This document shows, piece by piece, positions 9,087-16,777 of a DNA stretch of 64,000 nt; the stretch's first letter is position 1; each line of letters opens with the position of its first letter. Under the pieces are notes generated by a model. It saw only the letters and a program-made list of their open reading frames with translations. It was not told where the DNA came from and did not search any database. The position numbers were made by a program, and so were the translations under genes. Location: contig SCQS01000034.1 in the NCBI GenBank assembly GCA_004299705.1, positions 113,677 to 177,676 of the forward strand, written 5' to 3'. The stretch comes from Rhodanobacteraceae bacterium (GTDB lineage Bacteria; Pseudomonadota; Gammaproteobacteria; Xanthomonadales; Rhodanobacteraceae).

Positions 9087-10730
9087 ATGGTGACCCGCAG
9101 GCAATTGTTGCAAGGCGCCTCCGCACTCGCGCTGCTGGGCGGCGTCGGTTTGCGCGGGGCGCCGGCCGCTGGCGCCGCGGCTGCGAAGCCGGCAGCGAAG
9201 AAGAACACCTACGTTCCCGTCACCGACCCGCTGGTGCGGAAAAAACTGTCGCAATGGCAGGACTGGAAGTTCGGCATCATCCTGCACTGGGGGACTTACA
9301 GCCAGTTGGGTATCGTCGAATCGTGGTCGATCTGTTCCGAGGACGAGCCGTGGTGCAAGCGTCCGAAGGGCGTCGGCTACGTCGAATGGAAGCGGCGCTA
9401 CGAACAACTGCCCAAGACCTTCAACCCGGTGAAGTTCGACCCGGACGGATGGGCGAGGGCGGCGCACGACGCCGGCATGCGCTACGTGGTGTTCACCACC
9501 AAGCACCACGACGGTTTCTGCATGTTCGATACCGCGACGACGGATTACCGCATCACCGCGCCGGACGTGCCGTTCCACACCAACCCGCGCGCGAACGCAG
9601 CCAAGGCCGTGTTCGACGCATTCCGTGCGCGCGACTTCGGCATCGGTGCGTATTTCTCCAAGGCTGATTGGCACACCCCGGATTACTGGTCGCCGGAATG
9701 GGCGACGCCCACGCGCAACAACAACTACGACACCCGCAAATATCCCGAAACATGGAAACGTTTCGTCGAATTCACCCACAAGCAGGTCGAAGAAATCACT
9801 TCGCAGTACGGGCGCATCGACCTGATGTGGCTTGATGCGGGTTGGGTGGATGGCGCCGAAACCCATCCGGATGCCGAGGCGTATGGCATGCAGGTACCGT
9901 GGGCGCAGGACATCGACATGCCGCGGATAGCCGAGCTCGCGCGCAGGAACCAGCCCGGCATCATCCTGGTGAATCGCGACGAAGGCGGCCCGTACGAGAA
10001 TTACCGCACGCCCGAGCAGATGGTGCCCAAGCATCCTTTGCCGTATCCGTGGGAAACCTGCATGACCATGGGCACCTCGTGGTCGTGGAAACCCGACGAT
10101 GAGTACAAGTCACCGCGCGAGCTGGTGCACACACTGGTCGGCATCGTGGCCAAGGGCGGAAATCTTCTGCTGGGCATCGGACCCGAAGGCAACGGCACGT
10201 TGCCCGCGGCTGCATTGCAGCGGCTGCAGGCGATCGGCGAATGGATGAAGGTCAACGGTTCGGCCATCCACGGCACCCGCCCGATCGCGCCGTACGAGGA
10301 CGGCAAGTTCCGCTTCACCCGCAACAAGGACGGCAGCGTCAATGCGATTTACCTCGCGGCTGCGGGCGAAGCGCCGCCGGCATCGGTCGTATTGCGTGGC
10401 GTGCAACCCACGCACGACGCGCGCATCGAGTTGCTGGGTGGTCCCGAGTCACTGGCGTGGACGCGGCACGATAGCCTGACCACGATCACATTGCCACCAT
10501 CCGTGCGTCGTCAGCTTTCCGGTGCATTGGCCTGGACGCTGCGTATTTCAGCAGTCCAGCTTCCGGCGCAGGGCTATGAGTCGTGCGATGCAGGTATCTC
10601 ATATGCCGTCATTCCGGGGGGCGCGCCGGCTTCATGGCGCGGCAACCCGGAATCCATTTTTTGCAGTTCGTTGAAGAGCGAAATGGATTCCCGGTTCCGC
10701 CCGCAAAGAACGCAGGCGGCCCGGGAATGA
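9087..10730 (+). CDS. Alpha-L-fucosidase, GH29 (second copy, Tat-type signal)
   Basis: GH29 alpha-L-fucosidase of 547 residues. The N-terminus MVTRRQLLQGASALALL is a twin-arginine signal, so export is probably as a folded protein. Family motifs are FGIILHWGTYS (near residue 62), TTKHHDGF (near 137) and the predicted nucleophile Asp250 in LMWLDAGW. An insertion with paired cysteines (ICSEDEPWCK, residues 82-91) is absent from the first copy. The last 40 or so residues are encoded by a family A palindromic element (10607-10732) that runs through the stop codon, so the native C-terminus was probably replaced by repeat sequence. The ATG at 9087 follows an AGAGGAACG ribosome site. Core alpha-1,3-fucose is a plausible substrate given the PNGase A gene immediately downstream. 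Confidence 0.9.
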   Translation: MVTRRQLLQGASALALLGGVGLRGAPAAGAAAAKPAAKKNTYVPVTDPLVRKKLSQWQDWKFGIILHWGTYSQLGIVESWSICSEDEPWCKRPKGVGYVEWKRRYEQLPKTFNPVKFDPDGWARAAHDAGMRYVVFTTKHHDGFCMFDTATTDYRITAPDVPFHTNPRANAAKAVFDAFRARDFGIGAYFSKADWHTPDYWSPEWATPTRNNNYDTRKYPETWKRFVEFTHKQVEEITSQYGRIDLMWLDAGWVDGAETHPDAEAYGMQVPWAQDIDMPRIAELARRNQPGIILVNRDEGGPYENYRTPEQMVPKHPLPYPWETCMTMGTSWSWKPDDEYKSPRELVHTLVGIVAKGGNLLLGIGPEGNGTLPAAALQRLQAIGEWMKVNGSAIHGTRPIAPYEDGKFRFTRNKDGSVNAIYLAAAGEAPPASVVLRGVQPTHDARIELLGGPESLAWTRHDSLTTITLPPSVRRQLSGALAWTLRISAVQLPAQGYESCDAGISYAVIPGGAPASWRGNPESIFCSSLKSEMDSRFRPQRTQAARE

Positions 10731-10732
10731 CG
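10607..10732. repeat. REP-like palindromic element, family A, overlapping a gene end
   Basis: Outer ends CGTCATTCCGGGG (from 10607) and CCGGGAATGACG (10721-10732), with inner arms GGAATCCATTT and AAATGGATTCC. It is the same architecture as the elements at 4507 and 46693. The stop codon of the second fucosidase (10728-10730) lies inside it. Confidence 0.8.
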
Positions 10733-10771
10733 ACAGGGGTAGTTGAGTTCCAAGGATAGTCGGGTCAGCCC

Positions 10772-12643
10772 GTGCAAAGTCGGACGACAGCAAAAATTGT
10801 CAAACACTCCCGCAGGTGGCAATGGATCATTGCGGGAATCGTGTTGTGCGCGCTTTCGGCAGCTGATTTGCAGAATGCCCACGCCGCACAATTCGATATC
10901 GGTTCGCGCGTCGTGGCCTCGGCCGAACCGCCGGTGTCGCGGCCCGCGACCAAGCCGTGCGTGGTAACCCTGTTCGCGCACGAGGCGTTCGACGACCACG
11001 GCGATGCGGATTCGATGAAAGCGCGCCCGCACCGCTTCAAGTTCGATCCGCCCAAGGGATGTCGCGCGGGCTGGAGCAAGGTGGTGCTGGAAGCCAATTT
11101 CTCGGTTCCGGCCGGACGCCAGTTCGACCGCACCGCCGCGATCTGGCTGGGCGGCGTGAACCTGTATTTCGGCACCACGATCGAGCCCGAGCCGGATGTT
11201 GCCCAGCACTGGCACGTGGAGCGCGATCTCACCGATTACGCATCGCTGTTCCGGCATGCCCAGATTGGACAGATGATCCTCAACAACTGGGTGAGTCCGA
11301 CCACCAATCAGCCCATCTACGCGACCGTGCGCCTTGCGTTCTATCCAGCGGGTCGGGGTCAGCCGGCCACCATCGCCGCCAATCACGTCTACCCGCTGAG
11401 CAGCGATCCGCGCGGCGAGCAAACGCCGCTCGAGAACCCGAACCAAAGCCTGTCGCGCACATTCACTTTTCCACGCAATGTCGAACGCGCCTACCTGGAC
11501 GTGATCGCGCAAAGTCAGTCCCACGACGAACGCTGGTACACCTGCGTCGACAAGGCTTACCTTGAAAAGACGCGCGACTATTCGCTGGAATCGTTCGAGG
11601 CCTGCGACGGTGGCAGCTACCGCGGCGTGGAAGTATTGGTGGACGGCAAGCCGGCCGGGCTGGCGCCGGTCTATCCGTGGATTTTCACCGGGGGCATCGC
11701 GCCGCATCTGTGGTTGCCGACGCCGGGCATCCAGACGACCGACTTCATCCCCGCGCGGGTAGACCTGACGCCATTCGCCGGGCTGTTCGACGATGGCCGG
11801 CCGCATGCCATCGCCGTGCGTGTACTCGGTGCCGACCATTTCTTCAACGTCGCGGCAAACCTGCTGGTCTACCAGGACCCGCACGCCGACGTGCTGAGCG
11901 GGGAGGTCACACAGAACACCTTGTCCGCGCAGCAACCGGCCAAACTCGAAGTGCGCGATTCGCTGCACTCCGATGCAGCGGGACGCATCGTGGGCACGAT
12001 CGACACCGATCAGGCGCGGTCGTACGTGATCGCGGGACACTTGCGTACCCCGCGCGGAACCCTCGAAACCACACTGCGCTACACGGACAAATTCAGCAAC
12101 CGGCAGAGCTTCGCCCGGCCGGGCGCCAAGCGCTACGACGAAACCATCGACCAGGTGAACACGACATCGCTGGATGTACACCGCACCCTGGACGGGCGCC
12201 CGCTGGACAGCTTCACGGTCGAGCAGCGCGACCCGCTGCGCCTCACCGTGCACAAGACCATGCTGACCCGGGGCCAGGATTTCACGGCCGAGGTAGCCGT
12301 CAAGCAAGGCCACGGTATCGACACCCGGCGAAGCGATGCGCAGGGAAAAACCTACCGTGCCTCGCTGGACGAGAACCTGGCCAGTCACGTGCACGCCGAT
12401 GGCAACACCATTCCTGACCCGCTCGACCGCAGCAGCTTCGCGTACGACGAAATCGGCAGCGAGCAGGTAGCTTTCATGGACTCGCTGGGCAGTTGCTGGC
12501 GCACCACCATCCGGTCACGCGGCGAGCGCCTGGCCTCGGCGACGCAAGGAGCCGGCTGCCCCGGCCATGCCAATCAATTGAAGCCACGCTCGCGCCCCGA
12601 TCATCCATGGCTCATGCCCTTGCAACCGCGGCGTGGCGGCTAG
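10772..12643 (+). CDS. PNGase A-family peptide:N-glycanase (glycopeptide amidase)
   Basis: Secreted protein of 623 residues related to plant acid PNGase A (Pfam PNGaseA). The enzyme hydrolyses the bond between asparagine and the first GlcNAc; PNGase A, unlike PNGase F, accepts core alpha-1,3-fucosylated glycans. Family blocks are easy to see: WSKVVLEANFSV (about residue 102), QFDRTAAIWLGG (119-130), the EPEP-W-ERDLT segment (about 138-152), ERAYLDVIAQSQSHDERWYT (about 236-255), and the diagnostic PWIFTGGIAPHLWLPTPGI and VDLTPF blocks (about 305-335). A signal peptide with an RRWQW n-region ends near NAHA-A (residue 38). The start is GTG at 10772, with AAGGAT about 15 bp upstream; no internal ATG would preserve the signal peptide. 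It lies 41 bp after the second fucosidase. The assignment rests on motif memory, not a search. Confidence 0.85.
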   Translation: MQSRTTAKIVKHSRRWQWIIAGIVLCALSAADLQNAHAAQFDIGSRVVASAEPPVSRPATKPCVVTLFAHEAFDDHGDADSMKARPHRFKFDPPKGCRAGWSKVVLEANFSVPAGRQFDRTAAIWLGGVNLYFGTTIEPEPDVAQHWHVERDLTDYASLFRHAQIGQMILNNWVSPTTNQPIYATVRLAFYPAGRGQPATIAANHVYPLSSDPRGEQTPLENPNQSLSRTFTFPRNVERAYLDVIAQSQSHDERWYTCVDKAYLEKTRDYSLESFEACDGGSYRGVEVLVDGKPAGLAPVYPWIFTGGIAPHLWLPTPGIQTTDFIPARVDLTPFAGLFDDGRPHAIAVRVLGADHFFNVAANLLVYQDPHADVLSGEVTQNTLSAQQPAKLEVRDSLHSDAAGRIVGTIDTDQARSYVIAGHLRTPRGTLETTLRYTDKFSNRQSFARPGAKRYDETIDQVNTTSLDVHRTLDGRPLDSFTVEQRDPLRLTVHKTMLTRGQDFTAEVAVKQGHGIDTRRSDAQGKTYRASLDENLASHVHADGNTIPDPLDRSSFAYDEIGSEQVAFMDSLGSCWRTTIRSRGERLASATQGAGCPGHANQLKPRSRPDHPWLMPLQPRRGG

Positions 12644-12670
12644 GCAAGGGCGCCATCCTGTCCCGAAAGT

Positions 12671-12682
12671 GACAACGTTGTC
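12671..12682. promoter_or_regulatory. LacI-type palindromic operator candidate before the TonB receptor
   Basis: GACAACGTTGTC is a perfect 12-bp palindrome with the central CG of LacI/GalR operators, about 120 bp before the receptor start. No LacI-family gene is in the window, so a regulator encoded elsewhere would bind it. Confidence 0.45.
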
Positions 12683-12800
12683 CGTGGGGGCTTCCCTTGC
12701 GCGGCTGATGGCTCTAGTATTCGGCACAGGGGAGTTTCATGAGTGCATCACTGGCTCAATTGTGAACCAAAGGATTCAGTGGACTTTTGGGAGAATGTTC

Positions 12801-15755
12801 ATGCAACGTATCCAGTTCCCTCGCAACGCGCTCGCGCTTGCACTGTCGGCTGCCTTGCTCGTTCCGCTTGCGGGTCTTGCGCAAACGACGCCAGCCAGCC
12901 AACAAACCGCCAACGGCCAGACCGCCGTGCAGTCGCAACCGCAGGCTTCGACCGAATCAAAATCGAAACCCCGTACCCTGCAGAAGATCACGGTGCTCGG
13001 CTCGTTGATCCCGCGTGCGCAGATCGAGGGCGCCGCGCCGGTGCAGGTCGTCACGGGCGCGCAGATCAAGGCGCAGGGCTACACCACGCTGTACCAGTTC
13101 ATGAATTCGCTGCCGCAGTCGACCAGTGCGTCGGACTTTGGCAGCAACCCCACCACTTGGGGCAGCACTGCAGTCAATGCACGACCCGTCGATCTGCGTG
13201 GCCTGGGTCCACAATACACGCTGCTGTTGATCGATGGGCATCGCGTCGTGGATTACCCGCAACCCCAGAACCAATGGTTCGGCCATTACACGTTCCAGAA
13301 CGCTGCCAACATCCCGACCGGGATGATCGACAGGGTCGAGGTTCTGACCGGCGGCGATTCGGCAATCTACGGCTCGGATGCGGTGGCAGGCGTGGTCAAC
13401 GTGATCCTGAAGCACCAATACCAGGGCGACGACCTGCGCTTGCAGGCCGGGGGCGATACCCGCGGTGGTGAGCAGTTCGACGATATCTCCTGGACCGGCG
13501 GAAGGTCCGGCGACAAATGGCACATCGTCTACAACTTCGAGCACAGCAACCGCTCGCCGCTTTGGGGCAAGGATCGGCCCGGGTTCGACGCGGTAGACGA
13601 CGCAGGCTATGGAACCTGGAACCCGGCCGACCGGATGTTCGGCTACCAGTACGACCAAGCCGGCGCGGCCGCCTTGTTCCTGCAAAACAGCAATGGCAAA
13701 TACCTTACCCCGCCGCCGGGTTCGTGCGAGTCGTTTCCGTACTTCCGGCGCAGTGAATCCAAGTCGGTAGGCACCAGCGGCGATGTGGTCACCGGTCCGA
13801 TCACCGACAACGGCACCTATTGCGCGCAACCCGAAGTTTTCCGCAACTGGGTGCTCTCGCCGGGTTTCCGCAGCAACAACGGTTACGTCTACGGCGACTA
13901 CGAGATCAACCCGAACCTTTCCGCCTACGGCTCGGTTGCCTTGTACACGACCACCGGCATTTCCCAGACGCAGCGGCCGTTCGCGTATCCGATGGGGGGG
14001 CTGCCGGTGCCGTTCTACGACCAGGGCAGCGGGCAGGTCATCACCAATTACGCAAGGCAGTGGACCCAGCTCGAGATGGGTACCCAGGGCAACACCTACG
14101 ACAAGGAAAAATACTGGGATCTACGGGTCGGGCTGAAGGGCGCGATCCTGGATGACCAGTTCAACTGGAACCTGGAACTCGGCAGCCAGAAGTACATCGT
14201 GCACGAGGATTACACCGGCCTCAGCGAACAGGGCATGTTCAATTTCCTGTTTGGGCCGCAGCTTGGCACCACCACCATCGGTGGCACCACGTATCCAGTC
14301 TACAACGTCAACCAGCAGCGCTTCTGGCACCCGATCACGCCGGCGGAGTATTCGACCTTCGGCGTCGCGGGTACCAACACCGCAGCGTCGAAGCTGCAAG
14401 ACCTGACCTTCAACGTCAACGGCGACCTGCTCACGCTTCCATGGGATGGCAAACCGGTGGGCTGGGCCGCGGTGCTCACGGCCGACAATCAGGGTTTCGA
14501 GCTGTCGCCGGATGCACGCGGCAACACCATCAATTTCGGCGACCCATTCCAGGATCTGAACATCGCCCAAGGCACCCGCCAGCACTACGCGTTCGGCACC
14601 GAGTTCCGCGTGCCGATCCTGAGTACCCTGACCTGGGACATTGCGGGCCGCGTGGACAAGTACCACGACGCCAGCATCGCCGACATCGCGCGCACCTGGC
14701 ATACCGGCATCGAATGGCGGCCGTTGCCAGGGCTGCTGTTGCGCGGCAGCTACGGCACCAACTTCCGCGCGCCGGGCATGGACGCGATCTACCTGCAGAA
14801 CTCGATCAGCACGGTCGGCGACTATGCCGATCCGCTGCAGTGCATCGAGAACCACCAGGCAAGCTGTCCGGGCTTCCAGCACAACACCTACTTCAACCAG
14901 TATTCCGGCGGCAGCCGCAACCTGCTTCCGGAAACCGCGAAGGACTGGACCTACGGGTTCGTGCTGGACATCCCGCACGTGCAAGGGCTGTCGGTGCAGG
15001 CGGACTACTGGCGCATCGAACTTGACAACCAGATCAACTTCATCGGTCTGGGCACCGCACTCACAGACGAGGCCGGCTGCCTGACCGGGCTGCAGGTGGG
15101 CGGCGCGCCGTACATCGCGCACGCGGTCGGGTCGGAGTATTGCCAACTGGCGATCGCCAACGTGACCCGCGACGCGGCAGGCAACATCGTCGCGGTGCAC
15201 ACCGGGCCGATCAACGAGAACTACGAGGCCCGCAGCGGCATCGATGGCGCCATCAACTACAACCTGCAAACAGAGAACGCAGGCGCGTTCAACTTCAGCC
15301 TGCACTACACCAACTACCTGACCGACTACTCGCGCACGCTGGCGAGCGACCCGCTGATAAACCACCGGGCCGACAACGTGATGACGCGGATGACCGCAAC
15401 GGCCAACTGGCACAAGGGCCCATGGGACGCCACCTTATATGGCCTGCGTTATGGCGGGGTGCGCGCCAACAACTACGGTGGTTGCGAAACCCTGGCCAAT
15501 GGCATCCAGCCGAGCCTCGGTGATCCCCAATGCGTGGTCTACACCGACCACATCAAGCCATGGGTGATCTGGAGCGCCGCCGTTGGTTACCGGTTCGACA
15601 AGCGCGTGAAGATGACGCTGAACGTCAACAACATTTTCGACAAGGTCGGCTTCATCACGCCGTACGCGGGCGGCTTCCAGTTCATTTCGACCTTGCAGGG
15701 CCAGAACTACTCCGGTCGCCAAGTGTTCCTGACCATCGACTACAAGATCGATTGA
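12801..15755 (+). CDS. TonB-dependent outer-membrane receptor (N-glycan/oligosaccharide uptake)
   Basis: A 984-residue TonB-dependent receptor. It has a signal peptide (MQRIQFPRNALALAL... cleaved near LAQ, residue 29), a Q/T-rich linker, the plug domain from about residue 55 (TLQKITVLGSLIP, then PVQVVTGAQI and the DLRGLG, LLLIDGHRV and GSDAVAGVVNVIL blocks), and a long 22-strand barrel ending in TIDYKID. The early ITVLGS segment may serve as the TonB box. The ATG at 12801 is preferred over the ATG at 12795 because GGGAG lies 7 bp before it. It sits between the glycan-releasing genes and the hydrolase operon, followed by a terminator, so it is probably its own transcript. Its likely cargo is released N-glycans or glycopeptides, inferred from the neighbours. 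Confidence 0.9.
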   Translation: MQRIQFPRNALALALSAALLVPLAGLAQTTPASQQTANGQTAVQSQPQASTESKSKPRTLQKITVLGSLIPRAQIEGAAPVQVVTGAQIKAQGYTTLYQFMNSLPQSTSASDFGSNPTTWGSTAVNARPVDLRGLGPQYTLLLIDGHRVVDYPQPQNQWFGHYTFQNAANIPTGMIDRVEVLTGGDSAIYGSDAVAGVVNVILKHQYQGDDLRLQAGGDTRGGEQFDDISWTGGRSGDKWHIVYNFEHSNRSPLWGKDRPGFDAVDDAGYGTWNPADRMFGYQYDQAGAAALFLQNSNGKYLTPPPGSCESFPYFRRSESKSVGTSGDVVTGPITDNGTYCAQPEVFRNWVLSPGFRSNNGYVYGDYEINPNLSAYGSVALYTTTGISQTQRPFAYPMGGLPVPFYDQGSGQVITNYARQWTQLEMGTQGNTYDKEKYWDLRVGLKGAILDDQFNWNLELGSQKYIVHEDYTGLSEQGMFNFLFGPQLGTTTIGGTTYPVYNVNQQRFWHPITPAEYSTFGVAGTNTAASKLQDLTFNVNGDLLTLPWDGKPVGWAAVLTADNQGFELSPDARGNTINFGDPFQDLNIAQGTRQHYAFGTEFRVPILSTLTWDIAGRVDKYHDASIADIARTWHTGIEWRPLPGLLLRGSYGTNFRAPGMDAIYLQNSISTVGDYADPLQCIENHQASCPGFQHNTYFNQYSGGSRNLLPETAKDWTYGFVLDIPHVQGLSVQADYWRIELDNQINFIGLGTALTDEAGCLTGLQVGGAPYIAHAVGSEYCQLAIANVTRDAAGNIVAVHTGPINENYEARSGIDGAINYNLQTENAGAFNFSLHYTNYLTDYSRTLASDPLINHRADNVMTRMTATANWHKGPWDATLYGLRYGGVRANNYGGCETLANGIQPSLGDPQCVVYTDHIKPWVIWSAAVGYRFDKRVKMTLNVNNIFDKVGFITPYAGGFQFISTLQGQNYSGRQVFLTIDYKID

Positions 15756-15784
15756 CGCGATTTGACCGGCTCCAGCGTCGAACT

Positions 15785-15812
15785 GCCCCGGCGCAAGCCG
15801 GGGCCTTTCTTG
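15785..15812 (+). terminator. Rho-independent terminator after the TonB receptor gene
   Basis: Perfect 8-bp stem GCCCCGGC (15785-15792) / GCCGGGGC (15797-15804) with a GCAA tetraloop and then CTTTCTT, 30 bp after the receptor stop. Confidence 0.85.
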
Positions 15813-15861
15813 AGGCGCAAGTGTCGACAAGTTTTTCTCATCCCCCTGCCGTGCAAATCGT

Positions 15862-15896
15862 CCATCTCCCCCAGCAAGAACGCTCGGGGGAGATGG
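15862..15896. repeat. Perfect 11-bp inverted repeat upstream of the hydrolase operon
   Basis: CCATCTCCCCC (15862-15872) and GGGGGAGATGG (15886-15896) with a 13-nt loop. It ends 24 bp before the fuconolactonase start, so it may lie in the 5' leader of the operon. Confidence 0.6.
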
Positions 15897-15919
15897 GCGA
15901 AAGCGGTTAGCCTGAAGAG

Positions 15920-16777
15920 GTGCAAGTCCTGATTGATGCACATGTCCATTTCTGGCAACCCGGGATGCACGATTGCACGTGGCCAACGCCGGATCTGGTG
16001 ACGATCCACCGGGATTTCCTGCCCGGGCACTGGCGGCTTGCCGCACGGCCGTTGGGCATCACGGCGGCCATCGCCGTGCAATCGCAGTCAAGCCAGCGCG
16101 ATACCGAATGGTTGTTGAAGCTTGCCGAAGCGAATCCGTGCATCGCGGGCGTGGTCGGCTGGGTCGATCTGGAAGCCGGTGATGCACCGGAACGCATCGC
16201 GGTGCTGGCGACGCACCCCAAACTGCGCGGGATCAGGCCGATGCTGCAGGATCTGCCGGACGACGACTGGATACTGCGCGCGGAACTTGCACCGGCCATC
16301 GAGGCTCTGCTCGCGCACAACCTGTGCCTCGATGCGCTGGTCAGGCCGCGGCACTTGCCGCAGTTGCTGCGCTTTGCCGAGCGTCATCCGGATCTGCCGA
16401 TCGTGATCGACCATGCGGCCAAGCCGGACATTGCCAACGGGACCATGGAACCTTGGCGCCGCTGCATGACGGCACTGGCCGAACTGCCAAGCGTGTTTTG
16501 CAAATTGTCCGGCATGGTGACCGAGGCGGGTGACCACTGGCACACGCGCGATCTTCTGCCCTGGGTCGATCATCTGCTGGGGTGCTTCGGCCCGCATCGC
16601 CTGCTGTGGGGCAGCGACTGGCCGGTGTTGAACCTCGCATCGGATTACCCAAGCTGGCTCGAACTGTCCGTCGCACTCACGCATCTCGACAGCGAGGATC
16701 GCACCGCGCTGTTCGGCGGCAACGCCGTACGTTTCTATGGGCTCCACTGTGAAAAAGGGATTGAACCATGCGCTTGA
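15920..16777 (+). CDS. L-fuconolactonase (amidohydrolase family 2)
   Basis: A 285-residue metal-dependent hydrolase that opens L-fuconolactone to L-fuconate. The metal-binding HVH is in DAHVHFW (about residues 7-13). Other amidohydrolase-2 marks are GVVGWVDL, LRGIRPM, VIDHAAKP (about 159-166), FCKLSGM and the C-terminal LLWGSDWP with its metal-site aspartate. The start is GTG at 15920. There is no signal peptide, so it is cytoplasmic, like the rest of the fucose pathway. It is the missing step between the dehydrogenase and dehydratase at the left end, but here it heads the glycosidase operon and overlaps the GH20 gene by 10 bp. This links fucose catabolism to glycan trimming at the translational level. 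Confidence 0.85.
   Translation: MQVLIDAHVHFWQPGMHDCTWPTPDLVTIHRDFLPGHWRLAARPLGITAAIAVQSQSSQRDTEWLLKLAEANPCIAGVVGWVDLEAGDAPERIAVLATHPKLRGIRPMLQDLPDDDWILRAELAPAIEALLAHNLCLDALVRPRHLPQLLRFAERHPDLPIVIDHAAKPDIANGTMEPWRRCMTALAELPSVFCKLSGMVTEAGDHWHTRDLLPWVDHLLGCFGPHRLLWGSDWPVLNLASDYPSWLELSVALTHLDSEDRTALFGGNAVRFYGLHCEKGIEPCA

Noticed and set aside
10574..12394. Long minus-strand open frame (606 codons) opposite the PNGase gene.
   Set aside because: Its composition is that of GC-rich antisense frames, and the plus strand has a full set of family motifs.
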